From assembly GCF_947488185.1 (NCBI RefSeq), contig NZ_CANKYM010000001.1:372001-436000 (forward strand): DNA of 64,000 nt, given 5' to 3'. The notes under the pieces were generated by a model. That model did no database searches, was not told the origin of the DNA, and saw only the letters and a program-made list of their open reading frames with translations. The position numbers and the translations under genes are program-made. Of the stretch, positions 36,286-45,236 are shown piece after piece. This stretch comes from an uncultured Roseobacter sp. Lineage in GTDB: Bacteria > Pseudomonadota > Alphaproteobacteria > Rhodobacterales > Rhodobacteraceae. The number at the start of each line of letters is the position of its first letter. Positions within the stretch are counted from its first letter, which is position 1.

Positions 36286-36765
36286 ATGAGAGAACAACAG
36301 GCAGCCTGCGTCGGACATGTGCATCTGAAAGTGGCCGATCTTGAACGATCCATCGCGTTTTACCGGGATATTCTGGGGTTTGAAGTGACTCAGCGCTATG
36401 GCGAGGCAGCCGCCTTTCTGGGCGCGGGGGGCTACCATCACCACATCGGGTTGAACACGTGGCACAGCAAGGCATCAAATCCACCTCCGGAAGGCCACAC
36501 AGGTCTCTATCATGCGGCTTTCCTGTACCCGGATCGCAAGAGCCTCGCCAATGTCCTGAAACGCGTGATGGACGCGGGCGTGGACCTCGATGGTGCGGCG
36601 GATCATGGTGTCAGCGAAGCCGTCTATCTGCGCGATCCTGATGGCAACGGCGTAGAACTCTACCGGGACCGTGCGCCTGAAGACTGGCCCCGGGATGCGC
36701 AAGGCGATCTTGCCATGGTCAATGTACCGCTTGACGTGCCTGCCCTGCTCGCAGAGGCAGACTGA
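36286..36765 (+). CDS. VOC superfamily (glyoxalase/ring-cleavage dioxygenase-like) protein
   Basis: 159 residues. The paired beta-alpha-beta-beta-beta units of the VOC fold are clear, beginning CVGHVHLKVADLERSIAFYRDILGFEV and ending EAVYLRDPDGNGVELYRDR. Metal-ligand candidates are His14 or the histidines of HVHL, the histidine of GLYHAAFL and the glutamate of VELY. It resembles single-domain CatE-like proteins; the reaction is not known. It may be cotranscribed with the deacetylase gene 98 bases downstream. Confidence 0.85.
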   Translation: MREQQAACVGHVHLKVADLERSIAFYRDILGFEVTQRYGEAAAFLGAGGYHHHIGLNTWHSKASNPPPEGHTGLYHAAFLYPDRKSLANVLKRVMDAGVDLDGAADHGVSEAVYLRDPDGNGVELYRDRAPEDWPRDAQGDLAMVNVPLDVPALLAEAD

Positions 36766-36863
36766 CTTTCCGGCAGAAATCAAAGAAACGGATTTTGGGC
36801 CGCATGGACAATCGGTCATCGCTACGCCACTTTCACAGCAACAAGAGGCAAGCGGATTTGGAT

Positions 36864-37964
36864 ATGGCAACCGGGTTTTTCTGGGACGAAAGATGCTTTT
36901 GGCACGCAGGCGGCAGCTATGCTTTCACGCTGCCCATCGGAGGTCACGTGCAACCGCTGGCCGCCGGGGGATTGCCCGAAAACCCCGAGACCAAGCGCCG
37001 CCTGAAAAACCTGATGGATGTTACCGGCCTGTCAAAGGAACTGGACATGCGCACGGCACCGGAAGCCACGCGCGATATGCTGTTACGGGTGCATCCGCAA
37101 AGCTATCTCGATGCCTTCAAGGAGATGTCGGATGCGGGGGGCGGTGAGCTTGGTCGGCGCACCCCCTTCGCGTCAGGTGGGTATGAGATCGCGGCCCTGT
37201 CGGCCGGGTTAGCCGTGGCCGCTGTGGATGCCGTTCTGACGGGCGCGGTCGACAATGCCTATGCGCTGTCGCGCCCGCCCGGCCACCATTGCCTGCCCGA
37301 CTTTCCCAACGGTTTCTGCCTCCTGGCCAATATCGCCATCGCCATTGAAGAGGCGCAATCCAAGGGCATGGCGAAACGCGTTTTTGTGCTGGACTGGGAT
37401 GTGCACCACGGCAATGGCACCGAAGCGATCTACTACGACCGGGACGATGTGCTAACGCTTTCGCTGCACCAGGAAGGCAACTACCCGCTCGATACCGGTG
37501 CCTTTGCAGACCGTGGACGTGGCGCAGGCGAGGGCTGTAACCTTAACCTGCCGCTCCCCGCCGGGACCGGGCACACGGCTTATCTGCACGCAATGGACAC
37601 AATCATCTTGCCGCAGATCGAGGCGTTCAAGCCCGATCTGATCATCGTTGCCTGCGGATTTGATGCCGCCGCGATTGACCCATTGGCGCGCATGCTGGCC
37701 ACGGCGCAAACCTTCCGCGAGATGACACTGAAGGTGAAAGACGCCGCCGAGCGGCTCTGCGACGGGCGGTTGGTGCTGGTGCATGAGGGGGGATATTCCG
37801 AAGTCTACGTGCCCTTTTGCGGCCATGCGACGCTGGAAGCTTTGTCTGGCAGTCGTATCACCGCTCCAGACCCGCTGGCGGCGGCACTGGATGTGCGCCA
37901 GCCGGGGACCCGTTTCGACGCCTTTCTCAAAGGCGAGATTGACCACTTCGCACAGCAGCTTTGA
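36864..37964 (+). CDS. class II histone deacetylase-like amidohydrolase
   Basis: 366 residues from the ATG at 36864. Active-site blocks: ALSRPPGHHCLPDFPNGFCLL with the catalytic His pair, VLDWDVHHGNGTEAIYY with zinc ligands Asp and His, LSLHQEGNYP and CGFDAAAIDPLARM with the third ligand Asp, then VHEGGYS. In bacteria these zinc enzymes deacetylate polyamines, acetoin-related compounds or protein lysines. The substrate is not decided. Downstream nitroreductase and EI24 genes follow closely. Confidence 0.92.
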   Translation: MATGFFWDERCFWHAGGSYAFTLPIGGHVQPLAAGGLPENPETKRRLKNLMDVTGLSKELDMRTAPEATRDMLLRVHPQSYLDAFKEMSDAGGGELGRRTPFASGGYEIAALSAGLAVAAVDAVLTGAVDNAYALSRPPGHHCLPDFPNGFCLLANIAIAIEEAQSKGMAKRVFVLDWDVHHGNGTEAIYYDRDDVLTLSLHQEGNYPLDTGAFADRGRGAGEGCNLNLPLPAGTGHTAYLHAMDTIILPQIEAFKPDLIIVACGFDAAAIDPLARMLATAQTFREMTLKVKDAAERLCDGRLVLVHEGGYSEVYVPFCGHATLEALSGSRITAPDPLAAALDVRQPGTRFDAFLKGEIDHFAQQL

Positions 37965-37980
37965 CCTCGGAACCTCGTTC

Positions 37981-38559
37981 ATGCCTTTACCAAACCCGGA
38001 TGCCTTCGACTTTCTGACCACCCGCCGGTCGCGCCCGGCCAAGACGCTGGCAATGCCCGTGCCATCGGCTGAGGAGCTGATGCCGCTGCTGCAGGCGGCC
38101 GCACGGACGCCGGACCACGGCAAGCTGGAGCCCTGGCGCTTTATCGTGATCGAAAAACCAGCCATGGCCCGACTGGCCGACGTGGCACAAAAGCGGGGCG
38201 CGGCCCTGGGCCTAGAGAGCGACCAGATCGACAAGGGGCGTGGGCAATTCGATCAGGGTCACCTAGCTGTCGCCGTGATCGAAGTACAGAAACCTTCCGA
38301 AAAAATCCCCGCGCTGGAACAAACCTATTCCGCAGGATGTGTCTGTCTGGCGCTGCTGAATGCTGCGCTCGCTTCTGGCTGGGGGGCCAACTGGCTGAGC
38401 GGCTGGCCCAGTCATGACCGTGGTTTCATGCAAGATGCTCTGGGGTTGGCTGATCATGAACGCATTGCGGGCTTCGTACACATCGGCACCGAGACCTCGG
38501 CGCCGCCGGACCGGCCCCGTCCGGATCTTCACGACATTACGACCTGGGTGCGGGCATGA
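37981..38559 (+). CDS. nitroreductase family protein, YdjA-like
   Basis: 192 residues from the ATG at 37981. The FMN-binding motif RRSRPAKT at the N-terminus, AARTPDHGKLEPWRFIVI (the YdjA form) and AALASGWGANWLSGW are visible. A flavin-dependent reductase with unknown substrate. It starts 16 bases after the deacetylase and overlaps the EI24 gene by ATGA. Confidence 0.9.
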   Translation: MPLPNPDAFDFLTTRRSRPAKTLAMPVPSAEELMPLLQAAARTPDHGKLEPWRFIVIEKPAMARLADVAQKRGAALGLESDQIDKGRGQFDQGHLAVAVIEVQKPSEKIPALEQTYSAGCVCLALLNAALASGWGANWLSGWPSHDRGFMQDALGLADHERIAGFVHIGTETSAPPDRPRPDLHDITTWVRA

Positions 38560-39275
38560 TCCTCACCGCCTTTTTCGCAGCACTTGGGCAGATGACCGAC
38601 CCGCGCTTTCGCCGCGTCCTGCTGTTGGGCGTGGCCCTGACCCTCGCCCTGCTGATTGCCGCCTCCGCCGGGTTTGTCTGGTTGCTGGGCAGTCTGGTCG
38701 GGGATCAGACAACCCTGCCGTTCATCGGTGAAGTGACCTGGCTGAACGATCTGATCAGCTGGGGCTCGGCCCTGCTGTTGGCGGTGCTGTCGGTCTTCCT
38801 GATGATCCCGGTGGCCTCGGCCATCACATCGATGTTTCTCGACACTGTCGCGCAGGCGGTGGAAGATGAACATTATCCGCATCTGCCCGCTCCGACGCCC
38901 GTTCCGTTTGGCGATGCCCTGCGCGACACGGTGAATTTTCTCGGCGTGCTGATTGCCGCGAATGTTCTGGCGCTTCTGCTCTATCTCATACTGATCGCCA
39001 CCGTAGCACTGGCGCCTGCCGCCCCCTTTGTCTTTTGGGGATTGAACGGGTTCCTGCTCGGCCGGGAATACTTCACGCTGGCCGCGATACGCCGGGTGGG
39101 CCGGGCCGAGGCAAAACTGCTCAGATCACGCCACACCGGAACGATCTGGATTGCGGGCGTTCTGATGGCGATCCCGCTGACCATCCCGATCTTGAACCTG
39201 ATCATTCCAATTCTGGGCGCCGCAACCTTTACCCATCTGTTCCACTTGCTGGCACCTCAGGCGCCCCGCGGTTGA
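38556..39275 (+). CDS. EI24 domain / CysZ-like membrane protein
   Basis: 239 residues with about four long hydrophobic hairpins. The block PFVFWGLNGFLLGREYFTLAAIRR is the EI24/CysZ family signature. Enteric CysZ transports sulfate; function in this subgroup is not established. Its 3' end overlaps the convergent DUF1467 gene by 47 bases. Confidence 0.85.
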   Translation: MILTAFFAALGQMTDPRFRRVLLLGVALTLALLIAASAGFVWLLGSLVGDQTTLPFIGEVTWLNDLISWGSALLLAVLSVFLMIPVASAITSMFLDTVAQAVEDEHYPHLPAPTPVPFGDALRDTVNFLGVLIAANVLALLLYLILIATVALAPAAPFVFWGLNGFLLGREYFTLAAIRRVGRAEAKLLRSRHTGTIWIAGVLMAIPLTIPILNLIIPILGAATFTHLFHLLAPQAPRG

Positions 39276-39525
39276 ACCAGTCGAGATCACGCACAGTGAT
39301 CACCTCGAACAGGATGATAAACGTGATCACGGCCCAGAGCACGAGGCTGATGCCCGTGGTGATCCATGCTTTTTTCTTCAGGTTGTGAACCTCGGGCGCA
39401 CCGGCATGGGTACCGGGCACGATCTTTCCCAGATCCCCTTGGGTCTTCACCCTGATCGGCAAGACGATGAGGAAGGTCATCGACCAGATCACCGCAAAGA
39501 GAACAAGTGCTGATGTAATGCCCAT
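39229..39525 (-). CDS. DUF1467 family membrane protein
   Basis: 98 residues, two transmembrane helices (about 5-24 and 54-74) with the segment WSMTFLIVLPIRVKTQGDLGKIVPGTHAGAP typical of DUF1467. Function unknown. It follows mce by six bases on the minus strand, a conserved pairing in alphaproteobacteria. Confidence 0.85.
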   Translation of the reverse strand: MGITSALVLFAVIWSMTFLIVLPIRVKTQGDLGKIVPGTHAGAPEVHNLKKKAWITTGISLVLWAVITFIILFEVITVRDLDWFNRGAPEVPASGTDG

Positions 39526-39531
39526 GGGGTG

Positions 39532-39936
39532 TCAGACCTGTTCCAGTTCGACAAGGCAGCCGTTGAAGTCCTTGGGATGCAGGAACAGCACCGGCTTACC
39601 ATGGGCGCCGATCTTTGGCTCACCTGTGCCCAGCACCCGTGCACCCGTTTTCAGAAGGTGGTCGCGCGAGCTCAGAATATCGTCCACCTCATAGCAGACG
39701 TGATGAATGCCGCCCGACGGGTTCTTGTCCAGAAAGCCCTGGATGGGGCTGTTGTCCCCGAGCGGATAGAGCAATTCGATCTTGGTGTTCGGCAGCTCGA
39801 TGAAGATGACGGTGACGCCATGATCCGGCTCATCCTGCGGTGCGCCAACATTGGCCCCAAGCGCCGTGCGATACTGATCTGCGGCCGCCTCAAGGTCAGG
39901 AACGGCAATGGCGACGTGGTTGAGACGACCAATCAT
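39532..39936 (-). CDS. mce: methylmalonyl-CoA epimerase
   Basis: 134 residues, single VOC-type protein of the right length. It begins IGRLNHVAIAVPDLEAAADQYRTALGA and shows the metal histidines in NHVAIAV and GIHHVCYEV, and the glutamate in NGCLVELEQV. It converts (S)- to (R)-methylmalonyl-CoA in propionate and branched-chain amino-acid breakdown; the next enzyme in that route, the mutase, needs B12, which the cob genes in this window help supply. Confidence 0.93.
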   Translation of the reverse strand: MIGRLNHVAIAVPDLEAAADQYRTALGANVGAPQDEPDHGVTVIFIELPNTKIELLYPLGDNSPIQGFLDKNPSGGIHHVCYEVDDILSSRDHLLKTGARVLGTGEPKIGAHGKPVLFLHPKDFNGCLVELEQV

Positions 39937-40026
39937 GTGAACTCTCCGCTATAAAGGCTTTTGTCTGCTTATGCGGGGAGGTTTTGGCGGATGCAAGGGA
40001 CGCACCGCCGCAGGGCCCGGGGGCCA

Positions 40027-40041
40027 TTAACGTGCTGTTAG
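40027..40041 (+). promoter_or_regulatory. CtrA-like site upstream of response regulator
   Basis: TTAA at 40027-40030 and TTAG at 40038-40041 with a seven-base spacer, one base from the TTAA-N7-TTAA consensus, 50 bases before the ATG. Confidence 0.35.
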
Positions 40042-40091
40042 CCATATGTGCGCCATGCTGAGTCGAAACCCGAGTCACCCCGGAGACGATC

Positions 40092-40811
40092 ATGGATAAA
40101 ACGGACCCTTTTGCAGCGACGATCCCCGCGCCCACGGCTTCACGGCCTTTGCTGGGTCTGACCGTCCTTGTAATCGAGGACAGTCGATTTGCCTGTGAAG
40201 CGATGCGGCTTTTATGCCTGCGCAGTGGGGCGCGAATCCGGCGGGCCGATTGTCTGCGCTCGGCGCGGCGGCATCTGCAGGTCTATCGTCCCTCCGTCGT
40301 GATTGTCGACCTTGGTCTGCCCGATGGGAACGGTGTCGACTTGATCACCGAGTTGACCCAATCTGAACCCCGTGTAGACGTTGTGCTGGGCACCTCCGGT
40401 GACCCAGACGGAGAAAATCAAGCGCTGACTGCCGGTGCGGACGGATTTCTGGAGAAACCTATCAACTCGCTCGCCGTCTTTCAGCAAGCCGTCCTATCCA
40501 ACCTGCCGGCAGATCGCCAGCCGACGGGCCTGCGTGAGCTGCCCGATGAAATCATCCATCCCGACCGCATGGCTTTTCAGGATGATATGGCGCATATCGC
40601 GGACGTTCTGGAAGATCCGGCGGACGACCGTTCGCTCGACTACGTGGCGCAGTTCCTAGGAGGTGTCGCCCGTTCGGCACAGGATCAGGTGCTTGAAAAG
40701 GCAGCGGCCGCACTGGCACAAAAACGCGCCGCGGGCGAACCGGCCGGGATCGAGACTGCGGAAATTGCCGGTTTGATTCAGCAACGGCTCACGCAGAAAT
40801 TGGCGATCTGA
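40092..40811 (+). CDS. response regulator with helical C-terminal region
   Basis: 239 residues. Residues 24-140 are a complete receiver domain: acidic pair Glu29-Asp30, phosphoacceptor Asp73 in IVDLGLPDGNG, Thr in LGTSG and Lys in FLEKPIN. The last 95 residues are helical and have no recognised output domain (no DNA-binding helix-turn-helix, GGDEF or kinase motif). It may work as a phosphate relay or by protein contact. No kinase gene is adjacent. A CtrA-like site lies upstream. Confidence 0.88.
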   Translation: MDKTDPFAATIPAPTASRPLLGLTVLVIEDSRFACEAMRLLCLRSGARIRRADCLRSARRHLQVYRPSVVIVDLGLPDGNGVDLITELTQSEPRVDVVLGTSGDPDGENQALTAGADGFLEKPINSLAVFQQAVLSNLPADRQPTGLRELPDEIIHPDRMAFQDDMAHIADVLEDPADDRSLDYVAQFLGGVARSAQDQVLEKAAAALAQKRAAGEPAGIETAEIAGLIQQRLTQKLAI

Positions 40812-40817
40812 ACAAGT

Positions 40818-41543
40818 TCAGAGCGCGGGGTCCCTCGCGACGCGCACCAGTCTCGTGAGATCGCCAAGGCGTTCTTTCTGTCGGCCATCAGGATCGAAAT
40901 TACTCGGATCCAGCCACGCCTCGAATGCCGCCTTCAAAGCTGACCATTCCTTATCAATCATCGCAAACCAAGCGGTGTCCCGGTTGTGCCCCTTTGCAAT
41001 TGCAGCCTGTCTGAAGATACCTTCATAGCTGAACCCATAACGTTGGGCCGCCCGGCGCGAGCCCATGTTGAGCGCGTTGCACTTCCACTCAAAACGCCTG
41101 TAACCTTGGGAAAACACCCAGTCCATCATCAGGAAGATTGCTTCCGTGGCCGCACGTGTCCGCTGCAATGACGGGCTGAAATTGATATGTCCCACCTCAA
41201 TGGATCCATTTGCAGGATCAATGCGCAGGAAACTTGCCACACCTTCCCAATCGCCGCTTTCAAGGTTGCGCACCGCATAAAAGAAATGCGCAGGGTCCTG
41301 CACCAGTTCGCGAACCCAGCGGTGATAGAGGGCCGATGAAGAAAACGGTCCGTAGGGCAAGTAGTCCCAGACGTGGTCCTGACCCTCATACGCCCGGTAA
41401 AGAAGGGCCGCGTGACGATCCGCGTCCAAAGCCTCCAGTTCGGCATAGCGACCGTGCAATGGCGCACCGTCAGGAGCTGGCCTTGGGCTCCATCCGTTCA
41501 CCGGCTCTCCAAGATCCGGAGCAGGGGCATCTGAAGTTGTCAT
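40818..41543 (-). CDS. GNAT acetyltransferase, RimJ/RimL type
   Basis: 241 residues. The N-terminal part has GYRPAP-like strands, and the acetyl-CoA region contains the I-N-F-S-P-S-L-Q-R-T-R-A-A-T-E-A block and CNALNMGSRRAAQRYGFSYEG. This matches acetyltransferases of the RimL/YkkB type with a long N-terminal extension. The target is unknown. It ends six bases from the stop of the response regulator. Confidence 0.85.
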   Translation of the reverse strand: MTTSDAPAPDLGEPVNGWSPRPAPDGAPLHGRYAELEALDADRHAALLYRAYEGQDHVWDYLPYGPFSSSALYHRWVRELVQDPAHFFYAVRNLESGDWEGVASFLRIDPANGSIEVGHINFSPSLQRTRAATEAIFLMMDWVFSQGYRRFEWKCNALNMGSRRAAQRYGFSYEGIFRQAAIAKGHNRDTAWFAMIDKEWSALKAAFEAWLDPSNFDPDGRQKERLGDLTRLVRVARDPAL

Positions 41544-41594
41544 GCGCAGACGTTAGATCGCGCTTGGCAGAGAGCCAAGTGCAATTCGTTCCGT

Positions 41595-43370
41595 TCAATC
41601 CTGAGGAATGACGCGCAAGCCAAGCTCCATCAACTGGTCACTTGTAGGGTCGGAGGGTGCCGCCATCATCAGGTCTTCAGCGCGCTGATTCATCGGGAAC
41701 AGGATGACTTCGCGAATGTTGTTTTCGTCCGCGAGCAACATCACGATCCGGTCGATGCCTGCAGCACAACCACCGTGCGGAGGCGCGCCGTATTGGAAGG
41801 CGTTGACCATACCGCCAAAACGCTTGCGCACCTCGTCCTCGCCGTATCCCGCGATCTCGAACGCCTTGAACATGATCTCGGGCTTGTGGTTCCGGATCGC
41901 ACCCGACACCAGCTCGTAGCCGTTGCAGGCCAGATCATACTGGTACCCCAGCACGTCGAGCGGATCGCCCTCAAGCGCCGCCATCCCGCCTTGCGGCATG
42001 GAAAAGGGGTTGTGCTCGAAATCAACCTTGCCGGTTTCCTCATCCTTTTCATAGATCGGGAAGTCCACGATCCAGGCAAAGGCAAAGCGGTTTTCATCCG
42101 TCAGCCCAAGCTCCGAGCCGATCACGTTGCGCGCCTTGCCGGCAATGGTTTCAAAAGTCTTCGGCTTGCCACCGAGGAAGAAGGCCGCATCGCCGACCTC
42201 CAGCCCCAGTTGCTGGCGGATCGCCTCGGTGCGTTCCGGGCCGATGTTCTTGGCCAGCGGCCCCGCGGCCTCCATGCCGTTGCCCTGATCCCGCCAGAAG
42301 ATATATCCCATCCCCGGCAAGCCTTCTTTTTGCGCAAAGGCATTCATGCGGTCACAAAATTTGCGGCTGCCGCCACTCGGTGCCGGAATTGCGCGAATTT
42401 CCGTGCCCTCCTGCTCCAGCAGCTTGGCAAAGATAGCGAAACCCGATCCGGCGAAGTGTTCTGACACCACCTGCATCTTGATCGGGTTGCGCAGGTCCGG
42501 CTTGTCGCTGCCGTACCAGAGCGCTGCGTCCTTGTAAGAAATCTGCGGCCAGTCCTGATCGACCGATTTACCGCCGCCGAACTCCTCGAAGATACCGGTC
42601 AGCACCGGTTGGATCGTATCAAACACATCCTGCTGCTCGACAAAGCTCATCTCGAGGTCAAGTTGGTAGAAGTCGGTGGGCGACCGGTCGGCCCGCGGGT
42701 CTTCATCGCGGAAACAGGGCGCGATCTGGAAATACTTGTCGAAGCCCGAGACCATCAGCAGCTGCTTGAACTGCTGGGGTGCCTGCGGCAGCGCGTAGAA
42801 CTTGCCGGGGTGCAGGCGCGACGGTACGAGAAAGTCGCGCGCGCCTTCGGGGCTGGAGGCGGTGATAATCGGGGTTTGATACTCGCGGAACCCGCTGTCC
42901 CACATGCGGCGGCGGATCGAAGAGACGACGTCAGAGCGCAGCGCCATGTTCGCCTGCATCTTTTCGCGCCGCAGATCGAGGTAACGGTACCGCAGGCGTG
43001 TCTCCTCGGGGTATTCCTGATCGCCGAACACTTGCAGCGGCAGTTCAGCGGCAGCCCCCAGCACTTCGATATCGCGCACGTAGACCTCAATCGCCCCGGT
43101 GGGGATCTTGGCGTTCACCAGCGATGCATCGCGGGCCTTGACCTCACCATCGACGCGGATGCACCATTCCGCGCGCACTTTCTCGACCTCGGCAAAAACA
43201 GCGCTGTCGGGGTCACAGAGCACCTGCGTCATGCCGTAATGGTCGCGCAGGTCGATGAACAACACCCCGCCGTGATCTCGCACGCGATGCACCCAGCCCG
43301 ACAGGCGAACTTTTTCGCCCACGTTGTCAGCGGTCAGAGCGGCGCAGGAATGGCTGCGATAGGCATGCAT
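41595..43370 (-). CDS. aspS: aspartyl-tRNA synthetase
   Basis: 591 residues, the bacterial AspRS length. The N-terminal OB fold ([25 protein letters not shown]) binds the anticodon. The class II core shows [51 protein letters not shown] and [23 protein letters not shown], with the GAD insertion between motifs 2 and 3. Whether it is non-discriminating for tRNA-Asn cannot be told here. Confidence 0.97.
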   Translation of the reverse strand: MHAYRSHSCAALTADNVGEKVRLSGWVHRVRDHGGVLFIDLRDHYGMTQVLCDPDSAVFAEVEKVRAEWCIRVDGEVKARDASLVNAKIPTGAIEVYVRDIEVLGAAAELPLQVFGDQEYPEETRLRYRYLDLRREKMQANMALRSDVVSSIRRRMWDSGFREYQTPIITASSPEGARDFLVPSRLHPGKFYALPQAPQQFKQLLMVSGFDKYFQIAPCFRDEDPRADRSPTDFYQLDLEMSFVEQQDVFDTIQPVLTGIFEEFGGGKSVDQDWPQISYKDAALWYGSDKPDLRNPIKMQVVSEHFAGSGFAIFAKLLEQEGTEIRAIPAPSGGSRKFCDRMNAFAQKEGLPGMGYIFWRDQGNGMEAAGPLAKNIGPERTEAIRQQLGLEVGDAAFFLGGKPKTFETIAGKARNVIGSELGLTDENRFAFAWIVDFPIYEKDEETGKVDFEHNPFSMPQGGMAALEGDPLDVLGYQYDLACNGYELVSGAIRNHKPEIMFKAFEIAGYGEDEVRKRFGGMVNAFQYGAPPHGGCAAGIDRIVMLLADENNIREVILFPMNQRAEDLMMAAPSDPTSDQLMELGLRVIPQD

Positions 43371-43465
43371 AAGGGGATTCCTTCGGGGTCAATTTTCGCG
43401 CCAGATACACCGTTTGCGCAGCGAGAAGTCAAGGCGTCAGGCCAAGAACCTCCGGGAGGCAGATT

Positions 43466-43500
43466 GTGACCACCCTGCCGGTGACCATTGTGGCGGTCAC
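43466..43500. repeat. GTGACC/GGTCAC repeats at the end of the GT2 gene
   Basis: GTGACC at 43466-43471 and again at 43481-43486, and its complement GGTCAC at 43495-43500, which covers the GT2 stop codon. The last two can form a six-base stem with an eight-base loop. No T run follows, so a terminator role is uncertain. Confidence 0.4.
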
Positions 43501-44366
43501 GGCATGTAGTCGCCATCGATGTAACGCTGCATGTCAAAGCGCCGCGTGCCCTTCAGATAGGCCAGCGCCTGGGCACGTTTGCGCGCCGAGAACAGGGTCA
43601 ATGGCGACAGCAGTTTGGCAATCGCCCGCAGCGCGGCACGGGTGCGCGGCATTGAGACACCGTGGCGGCGTTCGACATAGATGCGGGACTGCGCGATGAA
43701 ATAGGCCTTGAGCGCCGCGCCGGAAATGGCGTTGCCGGAGGATTTGCCGCCCAGGTGGGTGACGGTGGCGCCGTGTTCGATCCGCAGGGTCCAGCCCGCC
43801 TGCCGCATCCGGTACACCAGATCATCATCCTCGTGATAAAGGAATATCCGCTCGTCAAAGCCGCCTACTGCGTCAAAGGCCGCCTGACGGCAGAAAAGCG
43901 CAGCCCCTGTCAGGATGTTCACCTCGACGCTGTCCTTGTTGCCGGGCTCTGCATAGCGACGGTCGGTAAACTCCGCCCGCGAAATCAGCGCCGAGCGGCG
44001 GTTCAGCCGGATCGCCCCTTTTCCGTTCAGGATCGCCGGGTTCATCGCCCCCGCCTTTGGATGCCGATCCGCCGCCTCGATCAGCAGATCACAGCAGTCC
44101 GGTGTGAGCGTGGAATCCGGGTTACAGAAAAAGACAAAGTCTTTCTCGTTTCCTTCAGCACCGCGATTGCAGGCCGCCCCAAACCCGAGGTTCCGGTCCA
44201 GCGCGATAACGCGCGCGCCATGATCCGCCGCAATCTCGCGCGAGGCATCACGGCTGCTGTTGTCCACCACAACAACCTCGATGCCCTGCGGCACACTGGC
44301 AAGAAAGTCGCCGATCACCTCCGCACTATTGTAGGAGACGGTCACAATTCGAAGACAGTTGTGCAT
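43497..44366 (-). CDS. GT2 family glycosyltransferase
   Basis: 289 residues. The GT-A fold begins RIVTVSYNSAEVIGDFLASV, VVVVDNSSRDAS, and the metal/sugar segment FFCNPDST stands in for DXD. LTGAALFCRQAAFDAVGGFDERIFLYHEDDDLVYRMRQAGW is the acceptor-side ED block seen in rhamnosyltransferase-like GT2 enzymes. It probably works on cell-surface polysaccharide. It is not next to other polysaccharide genes. Confidence 0.9.
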   Translation of the reverse strand: MHNCLRIVTVSYNSAEVIGDFLASVPQGIEVVVVDNSSRDASREIAADHGARVIALDRNLGFGAACNRGAEGNEKDFVFFCNPDSTLTPDCCDLLIEAADRHPKAGAMNPAILNGKGAIRLNRRSALISRAEFTDRRYAEPGNKDSVEVNILTGAALFCRQAAFDAVGGFDERIFLYHEDDDLVYRMRQAGWTLRIEHGATVTHLGGKSSGNAISGAALKAYFIAQSRIYVERRHGVSMPRTRAALRAIAKLLSPLTLFSARKRAQALAYLKGTRRFDMQRYIDGDYMP

Positions 44367-44444
44367 GGGGACCTGAAAGAAATGAGGAATTGGGAACGCT
44401 CACACTACCGGGAAACCAAAGCCAATGCCAGCCCCGCCGCGGCG

Positions 44445-45170
44445 TCAGAGCGCCCGCAGGCGGTGACGTTCCAGGAGATCGACCAGCATTTCACGGGCCT
44501 GCTGGCGATGCGCCCGATGTGCTGCCCGCGCCATATCCGCATCCCCCTGTTCGATGGCCTGATAGACCCGGCGATGGGCTTCGTTTGACTTGAGCGGCAT
44601 GGGCCGCATGAACAGTGTCGTGGTGCGTGCCCGCCGGACTTGATCCCGCATCATGCTGACGATCATCTCGATACGGCGATTGCGTCCCAGGCGCACCAGC
44701 TCGGCGTGAAACCGGTCGTCCGCCGCCGCCCAACGCTCCAGATCTTCGGCCATGACGGCCACTTCCATGTCCTCGATGGCGCGCGCCAGATCTTCAAGAT
44801 CGGCACGAGCATAGCCTTTTTGCGCGGCCTGTTCAGCAGCGAGGCTTTCCAGCTCTGTCAGCACGTCGTAAATCTCGCGCATATCCTCCGGCGACACCGG
44901 CAGGATGCGGACACCCTTGCGCGGTTTCAACTCCAGCAGCCCCTGCCCTTCGAGCATCAGAACGGCTTCGCGCACCGGTGTGCGCGACATGTCCAGCATC
45001 GCGGCAAGTTCGGATTCGAGATGGTTGGAACCCGCCGCCAGCTGTCCGGTGAAAATCATGTCGCGCAGTTCATGCAGCGCGCGTTGGACGTTGGATTGCG
45101 GTTTGGAAGATGTCTCGTTCAAAGGCGTTCCGATGCGAAGGCTGGGCAGCCGCAGCCGCCCGTCACCCAT
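44445..45170 (-). CDS. GntR family regulator, FadR/VanR (FCD) type
   Basis: About 241 residues from the ATG at 45170; an in-frame TTG at 45200 is also possible. The winged helix-turn-helix covers residues about 30-95 (LRDMIFTGQLAAGSNHLESELAAMLDMSRTPVREAVLML). The C-terminal FCD helical domain has the metal-ligand style D-X3-H in DDRFHAELV and a histidine in AHRAHRQQ. Such regulators respond to small organic acids. The target cannot be read; it may be local. Confidence 0.9.
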   Translation of the reverse strand: MGDGRLRLPSLRIGTPLNETSSKPQSNVQRALHELRDMIFTGQLAAGSNHLESELAAMLDMSRTPVREAVLMLEGQGLLELKPRKGVRILPVSPEDMREIYDVLTELESLAAEQAAQKGYARADLEDLARAIEDMEVAVMAEDLERWAAADDRFHAELVRLGRNRRIEMIVSMMRDQVRRARTTTLFMRPMPLKSNEAHRRVYQAIEQGDADMARAAHRAHRQQAREMLVDLLERHRLRAL

Positions 45171-45236
45171 CAAGAGGCCCCAAAGTCCGCAGCATTGCAA
45201 GGTATGGGCGCAAAAACGCTGCGTATTCGTGGCGGA

